From Cyclobacterium lianum (GTDB taxonomy: Bacteria > Bacteroidota > Bacteroidia > Cytophagales > Cyclobacteriaceae): a stretch of 64,000 nucleotides of DNA. This document shows, piece by piece, positions 17,904 through 28,500 of the stretch (within the stretch, counting starts at the first letter, position 1; the number at the start of each line of letters is the position of its first letter). A model generated the notes under the pieces. It was not told the origin of the DNA. It searched no databases and worked only from the letters and a program-made list of their open reading frames with translations. Position numbers and translations under genes: made by a program. Location of the stretch: NCBI RefSeq assembly GCF_900143075.1, contig NZ_FRCY01000012.1, forward strand, positions 1 to 64,000, written 5' to 3'.

Positions 17904-18440
17904 GGTGTGTGGAGATGGTTTGGTATTTCCGATGGCAGCGTAGGGTGCAGAAAACTGAAAGCAGAAAGGTTTTTTGCGGAGATTTCCTTTTCCATGCACC
18001 TAAGTTACTAAATTATCCGGTTGACAGCAGGGTCCGGGAAGAAAATGATCAGCAGCAGGAGGAAAGAAAAGCTGGCATGCAAGGCGAAATCCGGGTGAAC
18101 TGGTGGGGTTGACAATGCGCTTGCCTGACACGTTCCTATGCCGGGTTTTCTGCATTTGCCAAAGTCAGCAGGTTACCACAGTGCGGAGCAAAAGGGAGTT
18201 TCGAAATGGTATACTGCGCATAAAGCAGCCCGGATAGGGAGTAAAATTAAATCCTGATTGCGCCAATTTTTGCAAAGAAATATTCCCGGGTTGGATTTTT
18301 ATCCACAGAGTGGATTTCATTTGGAAGGGTAAAAAATTGATGAAAAGAAGCGGATTAGGATAATCGGTTTAAATCAGCGAAGCAATGGTTTGTTTTGTAT
18401 ATCCTGATTTTTTACACTTTCCATTCCAAAATAATCTATT
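17904..18440. promoter_or_regulatory. Divergent spacer with an inverted repeat at the sigma gene start
   Basis: The spacer separates the nuclease-family gene (minus) from the sigma gene (plus) and must hold both promoters. TTCCAAAAT (18424-18432) and ATTTTGGAA (18438-18446) form a 9-bp inverted repeat with a 5-nt spacer that overlaps the candidate TTG start at 18441. It could be an operator or a hairpin limiting translation of the sigma factor. Nothing else stands out. Confidence 0.45.
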
Positions 18441-19088
18441 TTGGAAATAGCGAATTCTTTGATAAATTTATCACGACAGCTGTTTTATCACCTAATTGAA
18501 AAATCTATCAAAAATCACGGCAACCATACCGACGAAAACCTATTGATGCTTTTAAAAAAGGGCGACAGGGATGCCTTTAACTGTATCTACGGAAGGTATT
18601 GGGAGGAATTGTTTTTCTGTGCGCTTAAAAAATTAGGAGATAAGCAGGAGGCTGAAGACATTATCCAGGACTTGTTTGTTTCCATTTGGATGAAGAGAGC
18701 GGATTTTGAAATTACCTCTTCTTTAAGGTCCTATTTGTTTACGGCCTTGAAATACAAAATAATAAATTGCTTTGAGTCAAAAAAGGTGAGGAGAAATCAC
18801 CTGGCTTCATTAAAACATGCGTTCGATGAATTGGATTGTGCCACCGAAAATAATTTACATATTGCTGAGGTAGAGAAGAGGGTGGAAATGGGCATCAACA
18901 AGCTGTCTCCGAAAGTGAAGCTGGTCTACCAATTGAGTCGGAATGAGCACATGTCCCTGGATGAAATTGCCGAAAAATTGGAAGTTTCGAAGCAAACGGT
19001 AAAGAATCAGATATCGAAAGCACTAAAGGTTATAAAGGCGCACCTGATACATAATTGCTTTTGGTTGATTTTTACACCCTTTGTTTGA
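18441..19088 (+). CDS. ECF-type RNA polymerase sigma factor
   Basis: The product is a sigma-70 family ECF factor of up to 215 residues. Region 2 spans about residues 38-105 (DAFNCIYGRYWEELF, then EAEDIIQDLFVSIW). Region 4 spans about 150-205 (LSPKVKLVYQLS, then the helix-turn-helix SLDEIAEKLEVSKQTVKN). It has the size and pattern of Bacteroidota ECF factors paired with FecR. No ATG exists before residue 36, inside region 2, so translation must start at TTG (18441 or 18459) or another rare codon. Downstream lie FecR and SusC with an STN domain, so it should direct RNA polymerase to the SusC operon after substrate sensing. Confidence 0.88.
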   Translation: MEIANSLINLSRQLFYHLIEKSIKNHGNHTDENLLMLLKKGDRDAFNCIYGRYWEELFFCALKKLGDKQEAEDIIQDLFVSIWMKRADFEITSSLRSYLFTALKYKIINCFESKKVRRNHLASLKHAFDELDCATENNLHIAEVEKRVEMGINKLSPKVKLVYQLSRNEHMSLDEIAEKLEVSKQTVKNQISKALKVIKAHLIHNCFWLIFTPFV

Positions 19089-19355
19089 TATCCCGTTATT
19101 TTTTTCGCCGTGTGTAAAAAGCAATCTTAATTTGTTTTTTTTGAATTCGTCAACATTAAATTTATATAATATTCTTTCATTATTTACAGTTTGGAATAAT
19201 ATATCAGTAATTAGGTTTTGTGCAATTTTATTTTTTATTCATTTTACCCAATAGATTATATTTTTTTTGGTACCGGCTAGTACGATGCAGGTATTTAACT
19301 GACTTAAAAGTATTGGGGCATTTGTTTGAACAATTGAAAATCAATCAGTCTGGAA

Positions 19356-20351
19356 TTGAAAATAAGAAGAATCAAGGAGATTTTAAGGAATTACCGATTT
19401 GGTCGCTCATCCGCCAAAGAGAATCAGGTGATAGACAATTGGTATGATTCCTTAAATAGTCATAAAAGCGAACTGTCTCGGGAAGAGATCGTCGACATCG
19501 GCCAAAAAATTTTGAAGCAGGTAAATGGGAAGATCGATGCCATGGCAGATTATCAATCTGAAAATTCGTCAAATCGACATCGTTTCCTACCTATTGATAT
19601 CAGCTATGCCCTTAAAATTTCAGCAGTTTTCATTTTGGGCATACTAACATTTTCAGTGTTCGTAGGCAATCATACAACTTCTGAAAAAGGCAGTGCATCA
19701 GAGCTGGGTGTCCACGTAAACAAGATCAACTTATCTGATGGTAGTATAGTATGGTTAAAAAGTGATAGCAGACTATACTATCCGGAAAAGTTTGATCAGA
19801 ATAGCAGAGAAGTTCGCTTGGAAGGAGAGGCTTTTTTCGATGTGGTCCATGATAAAAGCAGGCCATTTATCATCCATTCAGGCGATATGATCACAAAGGT
19901 CCTGGGGACAAGTTTTAATGTAAGGGATTACAAAAAGCAGGCCGAAAAGGCCGTTGAAGTATTGACAGGAAGTGTCAAAGTAACTTTAAACAGGGAGGAC
20001 GGAACCCGGGAGAACGTGGTATTGAAATCGAGGGAGAAAGTCAGTTACAATAAGGCAGCTCCTTTCGGTGAGGAAGTGATAAAGAATGAACCACCCTTGA
20101 TGTCGGGCGGATCAAACATGGATTTAAAATTTGAAGAAGCCTCTATTCAGGAAATTATAGAAAAATTGAATCATGTTCACAATGTCAGGATAAAAATAAA
20201 AAATGAAGCGCTAAGCGCTTGCAGTATTACTGCTGATTTGACAAACGAAACCTTAGATCTTTGTCTTGAAATCATCTCCAGGGCTATAAATGCGAAGTAT
20301 TATCAAATAGATGATCAAATTTTCATTGATGGAAAAGGATGTATAAACTAA
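19356..20351 (+). CDS. FecR-family anti-sigma factor
   Basis: The 331-residue inner-membrane protein has a cytoplasmic N-terminal region (1-~85), one transmembrane helix (about 87-106, ALKISAVFILGILTFSVFVG) and a periplasmic FecR domain (NKINLSDGSIVWL, LEGEAFFDVVHD, TKVLGTSFNVRDY). The end (about 255-325) resembles the C-terminal domain that meets the STN domain of the transporter. The best start is a TTG at 19356 giving MKIRRIKEIL, since there is no suitable ATG. It would hold the ECF factor inactive and release it on a signal from SusC. The 267-base gap after the sigma gene suggests a separate promoter. Confidence 0.88.
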   Translation: MKIRRIKEILRNYRFGRSSAKENQVIDNWYDSLNSHKSELSREEIVDIGQKILKQVNGKIDAMADYQSENSSNRHRFLPIDISYALKISAVFILGILTFSVFVGNHTTSEKGSASELGVHVNKINLSDGSIVWLKSDSRLYYPEKFDQNSREVRLEGEAFFDVVHDKSRPFIIHSGDMITKVLGTSFNVRDYKKQAEKAVEVLTGSVKVTLNREDGTRENVVLKSREKVSYNKAAPFGEEVIKNEPPLMSGGSNMDLKFEEASIQEIIEKLNHVHNVRIKIKNEALSACSITADLTNETLDLCLEIISRAINAKYYQIDDQIFIDGKGCIN

Positions 20352-20391
20352 AAAAACAATAAATATGAAATAAATAAAAGAAAAGAAAAAA

Positions 20392-20503
20392 GGCCAAAAG
20401 TGTTGGAGCCACTTTTGACCTGATTGCTTCCCTAGTGCGAAGGCTAGATGCCTATAGGGACGTTTTTGCCTAAATTATTTTGTAACAAAAACTTTACAAA
20501 TGT
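20392..20503 (+). promoter_or_regulatory. Structured leader upstream of susC
   Basis: Between fecR and susC lie at least two stem-loops. An 8-bp stem, CAAAAGTG with CACTTTTG (20395-20402 and 20410-20417), has a 7-nt loop and two extra pairs outside one mismatch. A second, TCCCTA with TAGGGA (20429-20434 and 20455-20460), encloses a GC-rich bulge. A T5 tract follows at 20463-20467. It could be a terminator or attenuator separating the regulators from the transport genes, or a leader acting on translation. No known riboswitch class is recognised. Confidence 0.45.
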
Positions 20504-23500
20504 ATGAAAATTCAAGTACACCACACTGCATTATTTATAAAAATAATGAGAATATCATTGGTTCAACTAATTATTTTACTGATAGTTACCGGGGTTTCGT
20601 TTGCAGGTCCTTCAAGTGCTCAGAACGTATTGAAGATCAATCTTTCACTGGAAATAGATGAGCGGCCAATAAAAGAGGTCTTGAAACAAATTGAGGAAAT
20701 TGCTGATGTGAAATTTGCTTATTCGGTAGGGTTAGTGAATCCGAAAGAGACCATTTCTTTGAAAATCAAAAATGAGGAGTTAGGATTGGTCTTGGACAAA
20801 ATGTTCAGATCGAAAGGTATCGAATATTTTGTTTTGGGAAAGCAAATCATTTTGAATCAATCATCTAATGATGAGATAAAAAACCGAATTTCATCGATAA
20901 AGTTAGTCCAAATGATCATTTCCGGTACGGTGACAACCCGTGATGGCGAGTCTTTACCGGGGGTAACTGTATTGGTAAAGGGCACGACCAACGGTACTGT
21001 CACGGACATTAATGGAGAATACAGGTTGGAGGTTCCGGGAAGTAGTGGAGTAATACTGGTTTTTTCGTCCATTGGGTTCAGGGACAAGGAGATTAGTGTA
21101 TCGGAAACATCGACCATTGATATCGTTCTAGAGGAAGACGTTCAGAGTTTGAATGAAGTAGTGGTGACTGCTCTCGGTGTAGAAAAGGATCCCAAAAGCA
21201 TCACTTATGCCACCCAGAAGGTTTCACCAGATGAAGCGATCAAAGTGAAGGATCCGAATTTCATGAATAGCCTGGCGGGAAAAGTTGCCGGAGCGGTTAT
21301 TACAAAAGGTAACTTCGGGCCGGGAAGTGCACCGAGAATACTTCTACGCGGAAATAAATCTCTTACCGGAAATAGTGAGCCATTGTTTGTTTTGAATGGT
21401 GTGCCTATGGTAGGGGGTACAGACATTCTCTCCAATTACAATCCGGAAGATATTGAGAGTATTCAGGTCTTGAAAGGAGCGTCTGCAGCGGCTTTGTATG
21501 GAAGCGAGGCCGCAAATGGAGTTATTCTGGTGAATACGAAGAAAGGAATTCACGGAGAGTCCAAGGTGGAATTTTCCTCAACTTATACCGTCGAAAACGC
21601 GGTCGATTTACCGAGACTGCAAACTTCATACGGGCAGACAAATCCGGATTTTAATGACAGTTGGGGGGAACGGATTAATAATGGAAGCGATGGCCATCTG
21701 AAGGAATTTTTCCAGCCCGGGCAGACCATGATCAATTCGATTTCATTTTCCAATGGAAGTGACATTGGTCAGCTATACATGTCTTATTCCAATACCAATG
21801 CCAGCGGGATACTTCCTGAAAATGATTTAGAGCAAAACAATTTCACCGTAAGGTTAACCTCTCAATTTTTTAACGACAAGTTATCCGTAGATGCGGCTGT
21901 CAATTACACTGACCAGAAGATTTATAACCAAAATTCTGCAGGCGGTTATAGTGCGCTCCCGGGAATATATTCCTTTCCGGTAGGGGATGATTTCTCGAAG
22001 TACAACAAAGACAATTTTGAAGTATGGGATCCTGTAAGGGCCATGTATGTCCAGAACTGGCCCTATATACGGAATGAAACTTTCCCCAATCAAAACCCCT
22101 ATTGGGTGCAGAACAGAAACCAGCGGGATTTTTTAAGGGACCATACCATTTCCGCAATTACAGCTAAACTTGAGCTTTACAGCTGGCTGGACTTACAGGG
22201 AAGGGTCACCTACGATAAAATTTTTGATAAATCCGAGTTCAGAAATTATGCCAGCACGCAGGGAACAGTGGCTGGTCCGAACGGCGGGTATGGAATCAGC
22301 AGGTCTGCGGTGAGAAATATTTATTCTGATTTGTTATTAATTGGCAATAAAAATATCAGTAATGATTTTAATTTATCCGGTACCTTGGGATTTAGCAATC
22401 GTGAGACTACCAGCGATGGATTAAATCTATCCAGCACAGTTGCCACCTCGCTTACATTTCCAAACTATTTTTCGGTTTTTGCGCTGAATGGACTCTTCAA
22501 TAAAAGTGAAAGTCTGAGAAAGAGCATGACCCAGGCAGCATTTGGAAATGCAACACTTGGTTTCAGGGATAAAGTCTATCTGGATATTACAGGAAGAAAT
22601 GAGTGGAGTTCAACTGTCTCTCAGCCTTTTTTCTATCCATCGGTTGGAGTTTCGTATATTTTGAAAGATGCATCTGCTAGCGGTGGAGGTTCATCAGGGG
22701 TTTTATCATTTGCGAAATTGTCATCCTCCTACGCGGAGGTTGGAAACAGTCTGCCTTTCGGAATAGCTAATTGGACACCCCCCATGTCCCTGGACAATAA
22801 TGGAAATATTAACCCCAGAGGAACACTTCCCTATTTTGACGGAAGTGACACGCTGAACCTTAGCCCGGAGAGGACAAAGTCTTATGAAGTCGGTGCAGAA
22901 CTCAGGTTTTTCAACAACCGGTTGAGCGTTAACTTGAATTATTATAATGCTACCACATATGATCAAATATTGCAAATTCAGGCTCCGGCTGGGGCAGGAG
23001 CCTCCAATTTCTGGATTAATGGAGGGATAATTCGAAACAAGGGCATTGAAGGTATCGTCAATTACAACACCGATTTGGGAGCTGTCAGATGGACCACATC
23101 ACTTAATTTTTCCCACAATAGGAATCAAATCAGGCAGTTGAGCGACCTACTTGAAGCAGAGAGATTTGTGTTAACCAGCTTTAATCAGAGCAGGTTGGTA
23201 TCCATATTCCTGACAAGACCTGAAGACGGAAAATATGGTGCATTTGGTGACATGTATGGGCGGACATACCAAAGGGACGACGAGGGGAATTTAATCACCA
23301 ATGAGGCTGGAATCCCATTGGTTTCACCTAATCCCGACCAGTTTATAGGGAATGCAAACCCTGATTTTCTGGCAGGTTTAAACAATGCTTTCAGTTACGG
23401 GAATTTTTCATTGTCTTTCCTGATTGATAGCCGTTTTGGCGGAGGTGTGGTCAATCGAACTGAAGTTTGGTTGGATTATAAAGGGCTATCAGAGAGGACA

Positions 23501-23854
23501 GGATTGGCAAGGGATAATGGTGGTGTGATGGTAAATGGGCAGCTGGTGGATGCAAAAGAGTTTTACTTAAACCAAACTGGTGCCGGCGCAACGGCCATCG
23601 CCTCTGAATATTTTTATGACGCCACAAACGTAAGGTTGAGAGAGTTTCAAATCGGTTACAACCTGCCCTTCACTAATGATTTCATCAAGCAATTGAACCT
23701 TTCACTGATTGGGCGCAATTTGTTTTTCTTTTTCAAAAATGCTCCGTTTGATCCAGAGATCAGCGTAAATACATCTCCGACCTCTGAGGGTATAGCTTCG
23801 TTTAGTCAACCCCAAACCAGATCATTTGGTGCCAGTCTGAGGGCTGTATTTTGA
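20504..23854 (+). CDS. SusC/RagA-family TonB-linked outer-membrane transporter with STN domain
   Basis: The 1116-residue protein has a signal peptide (1-~40). An STN signalling domain follows (about 46-118, RPIKEVLKQIEEIADVKFAY), then a carboxypeptidase-D-like regulatory domain (about 139-210, ISGTVTTRDGESLPGVTVLV). Next come a TonB-box region (LNEVVVTALG, about 216), a plug (about 230-350, with LRGNKSLTGNSEPLFVLNGV) and a 22-stranded-type barrel ending in an aromatic residue (ASLRAVF). It imports a large substrate across the outer membrane with SusD as lid, powered by TonB/ExbBD elsewhere. The STN domain marks it as a transducer that signals to the FecR protein just upstream. SusD follows 61 bases later. 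Confidence 0.95.
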   Translation: MKIQVHHTALFIKIMRISLVQLIILLIVTGVSFAGPSSAQNVLKINLSLEIDERPIKEVLKQIEEIADVKFAYSVGLVNPKETISLKIKNEELGLVLDKMFRSKGIEYFVLGKQIILNQSSNDEIKNRISSIKLVQMIISGTVTTRDGESLPGVTVLVKGTTNGTVTDINGEYRLEVPGSSGVILVFSSIGFRDKEISVSETSTIDIVLEEDVQSLNEVVVTALGVEKDPKSITYATQKVSPDEAIKVKDPNFMNSLAGKVAGAVITKGNFGPGSAPRILLRGNKSLTGNSEPLFVLNGVPMVGGTDILSNYNPEDIESIQVLKGASAAALYGSEAANGVILVNTKKGIHGESKVEFSSTYTVENAVDLPRLQTSYGQTNPDFNDSWGERINNGSDGHLKEFFQPGQTMINSISFSNGSDIGQLYMSYSNTNASGILPENDLEQNNFTVRLTSQFFNDKLSVDAAVNYTDQKIYNQNSAGGYSALPGIYSFPVGDDFSKYNKDNFEVWDPVRAMYVQNWPYIRNETFPNQNPYWVQNRNQRDFLRDHTISAITAKLELYSWLDLQGRVTYDKIFDKSEFRNYASTQGTVAGPNGGYGISRSAVRNIYSDLLLIGNKNISNDFNLSGTLGFSNRETTSDGLNLSSTVATSLTFPNYFSVFALNGLFNKSESLRKSMTQAAFGNATLGFRDKVYLDITGRNEWSSTVSQPFFYPSVGVSYILKDASASGGGSSGVLSFAKLSSSYAEVGNSLPFGIANWTPPMSLDNNGNINPRGTLPYFDGSDTLNLSPERTKSYEVGAELRFFNNRLSVNLNYYNATTYDQILQIQAPAGAGASNFWINGGIIRNKGIEGIVNYNTDLGAVRWTTSLNFSHNRNQIRQLSDLLEAERFVLTSFNQSRLVSIFLTRPEDGKYGAFGDMYGRTYQRDDEGNLITNEAGIPLVSPNPDQFIGNANPDFLAGLNNAFSYGNFSLSFLIDSRFGGGVVNRTEVWLDYKGLSERTGLARDNGGVMVNGQLVDAKEFYLNQTGAGATAIASEYFYDATNVRLREFQIGYNLPFTNDFIKQLNLSLIGRNLFFFFKNAPFDPEISVNTSPTSEGIASFSQPQTRSFGASLRAVF

Positions 23855-23915
23855 TCATTTAAAACGAGAGTTTAAAATGGATCTTTTCTGAGTCTGTCAA
23901 CTTAAATAAAAGAAA

Positions 23916-25499
23916 ATGAAAAATTTCATTCCAAATATAAAAAGTATCAGTGTCATAATCATGGCTGCAATTCTTCTGGTATCGGTATCTTGTGTAGAGT
24001 ACATGCAAGATCTGAATCGGGATCAAAAGCTCATTACCGACGAATTACTACGTCACGATGCCAATGAGGGAGGGGTTTCTCTCCCGGGCATGCAACTCGG
24101 CATAATGGATGTACTCACCACCTGGCGCATTGAGATGCAGCAAAACTTAAATGCTGACAATTATGGTGGATATATGAGTCTGCCGGCACCTTTTTTTGAT
24201 AACAGAAATAATGGAACCTATGCCATGGTCGATAGCTGGAACAATCAAATTTGGCTGGTACCGTCTGAAAAGGTATTGGATCAATGGGTGATGATGAAAA
24301 AAAAGGGGTTTGATGAATCTTATCCGGACCTTTATGCTTTGTCAATAATTTTTAAAACATTTGCAGGGCATCGACTTGCAGATATTTTCGGACCAATTCC
24401 CTATTCAAAATACGGTGAGTCAAGCGATGTGCGTTTTGATTCGGTGGAAGAAGCCTATGATGTATTCTTTGCAGAATTGAAAGATGCTGTAGCTGTCTTG
24501 AGAGAGGCTGAACAAGAAAATCCAGATGCAGATAAGGTCAGGTATGCTAAATTTGATAAGTCCAGATACGGGGGAGATTATGATACCTGGATAAAAGTTG
24601 CAAACACTCTAAGGTTAAGGCTTGCAATCAGGATTTCGAAAGTAGATCCGGAACGGGCCCGGCAGGAAGCGGAGAGTGCGCTGGCGGAAGGAGGAGTTTT
24701 GACAGCAGCAGATGTTTCTTTCGAAATGTCGACTGGTACCATACATCCTTTGGAAACAATTACTTCTGCCTGGCAGGAAACCCGAATCAATGCGATGGTT
24801 GAAACATTGCTCGGCGGATATAATGATCCCAGATTACCGGTTTATGCGGTACCTGCATCAGATCCCGATTTAAACGGGCAAATAAAAGGAGTTCGGTCCG
24901 GAGCTATTTTTGGTGCGCAACCTTACCTTGGTTTTTCTCAGGTAAACTTTTTTGGAAACCCCTATGTAAAGGTAATGGACGTAGCCGAGAGCTTCTTTCT
25001 CAGGGCCGAAGGCGCACTCAGAGGCTGGAATATGGGGGGTACAGCAAAGGATTTTTATGAAGAGGGGATCAGGGTTTCGTTCAATGCCAATGGAGTTGGA
25101 GGTGTAGATGAATACCTAAACAACAGTACTGGTACGCAATTGCCATATGTTGATCCTTATAATCCTGCAAATAACATAGCTCCCACCACTGACATCACTG
25201 TTAAATGGGAAGAGAATGATACATTCGAACGAAAGCTCGAAAGAATAATCACCCAAAAATGGATAGCCATGTATCCGGATGGGCAGGAGGCCTGGTCCGA
25301 ATTCAGGAGGACCGGTTACCCAAAACTATATCCGGTTGCCGTCAATTACAGTGAGTTTACCGGAGGCGAATACATAAAACGGATTACATATCCCACCTCA
25401 ATAACCAATAGTAGCCAGGCATCTGTGGAGGAAGCAATCGGCCTTTACTTAAATGGAGAAGACAATATTTTCACTCCACTTTGGTGGGATGTGGATTGA
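23916..25499 (+). CDS. SusD/RagB-family nutrient-binding outer-membrane lipoprotein
   Basis: The 527-residue lipoprotein has a signal ending in VSVSC (Cys about residue 27) and the helical fold of the SusD-like_2 group: an early DLNRDQK segment, paired TPR-like helices (VEEAYDVFFAELKDAVAVL; DTWIKVANTLRLRLAIR) and the C-terminal TQKWIAMYPDGQEAWSEFRR motif. This group is often paired with SusC proteins that import peptides, glycans or other polymers. It binds substrate at the cell surface and closes over the SusC pore. It lies directly after susC and 16 bases before the dehydrogenase gene, so all are in one operon. Confidence 0.93.
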   Translation: MKNFIPNIKSISVIIMAAILLVSVSCVEYMQDLNRDQKLITDELLRHDANEGGVSLPGMQLGIMDVLTTWRIEMQQNLNADNYGGYMSLPAPFFDNRNNGTYAMVDSWNNQIWLVPSEKVLDQWVMMKKKGFDESYPDLYALSIIFKTFAGHRLADIFGPIPYSKYGESSDVRFDSVEEAYDVFFAELKDAVAVLREAEQENPDADKVRYAKFDKSRYGGDYDTWIKVANTLRLRLAIRISKVDPERARQEAESALAEGGVLTAADVSFEMSTGTIHPLETITSAWQETRINAMVETLLGGYNDPRLPVYAVPASDPDLNGQIKGVRSGAIFGAQPYLGFSQVNFFGNPYVKVMDVAESFFLRAEGALRGWNMGGTAKDFYEEGIRVSFNANGVGGVDEYLNNSTGTQLPYVDPYNPANNIAPTTDITVKWEENDTFERKLERIITQKWIAMYPDGQEAWSEFRRTGYPKLYPVAVNYSEFTGGEYIKRITYPTSITNSSQASVEEAIGLYLNGEDNIFTPLWWDVD

Positions 25500-25515
25500 A
25501 CGAATCAATAAAAAT

Positions 25516-28500
25516 ATGCTGAAAAAGAATTTGTGTGTACCTGTAGTTAACGTTTGTCTTTATCACCCTCGGATCCTGCCTCTTCTTTTGGGGGCAGGAC
25601 TGATGGTTTTTGCTTGCCATTCCGGTGCACCGGCTGATGACAGATCTCCGGAAAATGCCTTGTCCACATTTACGCTCCAAGAAGGTTTTGAGATTGAGCT
25701 TGTTGCAGGGGAGCCATTGGTGGCAGATCCGGTAGCTATGGAGATTGATGAGCATGGCCGCTTGTATGTGGTTGAAATGCACGGATACCCGCTGGATTTG
25801 AGCGGGTCTGGCAAGGTGAAGCGGCTGACAGATACCGATGGAGATGGGAAAATGGATCAAAGTGTCATTTTTGCAGACAGTTTGGTGATGCCTACCGGGA
25901 TCATGCGCTGGAAGCAAGGGTTGATTGTGACCGATCCGCCAAACGTGTACTACCTTGAAGATAGTGATGGTGACGGAAAAGCAGATATCAAAGATATCCT
26001 CCTGACAGGATTTGCGTTGTCGAATCCGCAACATAATGTGAATACCCCAAAACTAGCCTTAGACAATTGGATCTATCTTGGCCATGAACCTTCCGTAACC
26101 ACCACTATTTATGAGGATAAATTTGGAGACAAAGGTACGGACGTCTATTTTCCCGAAAGGCCGGATATCAACAGGTTGCCGCAAAATGCAGGGGGAAGGA
26201 GTATCCGGTTTAAACCGGATACCTATGAACTGGAGTTGCTGAGCAGCAGGACCCAGTTTGGCCATACTGCGGATGCCTTCGGTCATCGGTTTTTGGTAAA
26301 CAACAGCAACCATATCATTCAGGAGGTACTTTCTGCTGAATACCTGCAACGAAATCCTTATCTGGTAATTACGGAAGTTACACAGTCGTCCTCTGACCAT
26401 GGCAGTGGTGCTGAAGTTTATCCCATTACCATCAACCCCCAACATCAGTTGCTTACAGACCTGGGAGTAATGACCTCTGCCTGCGGACTGACAGCTTACC
26501 TTGGTGGGGCCTTTCCGGAGCGGTACCACCAGGCGACTTTTGTATCGGAGCCGGTAAGTAATATTGTGCATGTGGATCTTATTAAAGAGGACGGCACTGG
26601 TTTTATTGCATCCAGAGAGCATCCTGACAAAGAGTTTCTGGCTTCTACAGATGCCTGGTTTCGCCCTGTGAATGCCTATGTCGGGCCGGATGGCGCCTTG
26701 TATATCGTTGATTATTACCGGCAGATTATCGAACATCCTGAATGGATGGCCGAAGAGGTGGTCCAATCCGGTGCTTTGTATAACGGAACCGACAAGGGTA
26801 GAATATACCGCATTTCATCTAAGGGCAGCCAACCCATAGCCTGGTCCGATAAATTGAAACTGGGAAATGCATCTCCAGAGGAGTTAATGGGCTACCTGTC
26901 TCATGAGAATGCCTGGTGGAGGATGAATGCCCAAAGGCTATTACTGGACCAGCAACCTCCTGCCCTGATACCCGCTCTAAAAGAGTTGGCAGTGTCCGGG
27001 GAAGACCCAATGGGCAGACTTCATGCATTGTGGACCTTGCAGGGTATGGATGCGCTGGACCAGCAAACCCTCAGCCATTCTCTGAAAGATCCGGTACCTG
27101 GGATTAGGGAAAATGCGATCAAACTCTCCGAGTTTTTTCTGGCATCTTCTCCTGAGTTGACCGACCTGTTGTTGACATTGAAGGACGATCCGGACCCAAA
27201 GGTCCGATTTCAGTTGATTCAGACGCTTGGGTATGTGGAAAGTGAACCTGCGTTTCTGGCTCGGGAAGAACTTTTGTTCCGGGATATTGATGACAAGTGG
27301 GTGCAATTGGCAGCGCTTTCAGCACCGTTTTCAGAAAGCAGCCGTCTTATTACACCGGTTCTGGACCAGTATACGGCCACACCGGCCTACAACAGTCTGG
27401 TGCAAAAGTTGGCCTCTATGGTGGGTTCCAGCATGGATGAGCAGGCTATTTTCACCATGGTCCATAGAGCGGTTCAAAGCAATACCCAGAATGAGTACAA
27501 TTGGCAGCCCGCTCTGTTGCGTGGTTTGGCAGAAGGGATCAAAAGCAAAAAGCTGGAAGGAGCGCACGAAGCTGCTGCAGGTCTGCTGGCCTCAAGCGTT
27601 TTTGATCATCCTTCACCGGAAGTAAAGGCGGCGGCAATTCAGGTATTGGAAGGTATTGGACTGGAGCATGTGGAGCGAAAGAACGAAGCTTTGTCCAAAG
27701 CAAAGGCGATCGCACAAAACCAATCTTTAAGTGGAGAAGAAAGAAGCATCGGAATTCGTTTTCTGGCTTTGGGCAATATAGCAGAATACCAGGATATGCT
27801 GGTAGAAATGGTGGAAGTAATGGAGCCTTTGCCTGTTCAATTGGCAGCTTTTCGTGCTTTAAGTAAATCAGAGGATAGTTCTTTTTCAAAATTGGTGATC
27901 GACCGGTGGGAAAGCTTCACGCCCGAATTAAGGGATGCGGCTGTTAGTGCGATGATGATGAATGGGGAGCGGATTACTGTGTTACTGACAGCCCTGGAAG
28001 ATGGATTGATACAGAAGGCCACTATTGGCTGGAGAAGAAGTGTAGGCTTGATGGCCAACAAAGACGAAACGCTCAGGGTAAGGGCCAGGGCTATTTTGAC
28101 CCGGCCGGAAGGCGAAAGCGAGAAAATTATAGAGACCTACCAACCTGCTCTCGAACTTCAGGGGACCATAGATGAAGGTGCCGTAGTCTTCCGGAAAAAT
28201 TGTGCTATCTGTCACCAAATGGGCGAGGAGCAGGGGATTGCCTTTGGGCCGGACCTTTCCTCTCTAAAAAACAGACGTCCTGCCAGTATTATGATGGATA
28301 TTCTCAATCCTAATTTGTCCATTGCTGACGGCTATGATCTCTGGGAAGTAGAATTACAAAACGGGGAGCTTCATCAGGGGCTTATTTCCTCGGAGACTCC
28401 CACAGCAATCAACCTCAGGAACGCTGGAGGAATTGACAGGAACATTTCGAGGACCAACATAAAGACGCTGAAATTAGTAGAAATGTCTGCCATGCCCACG

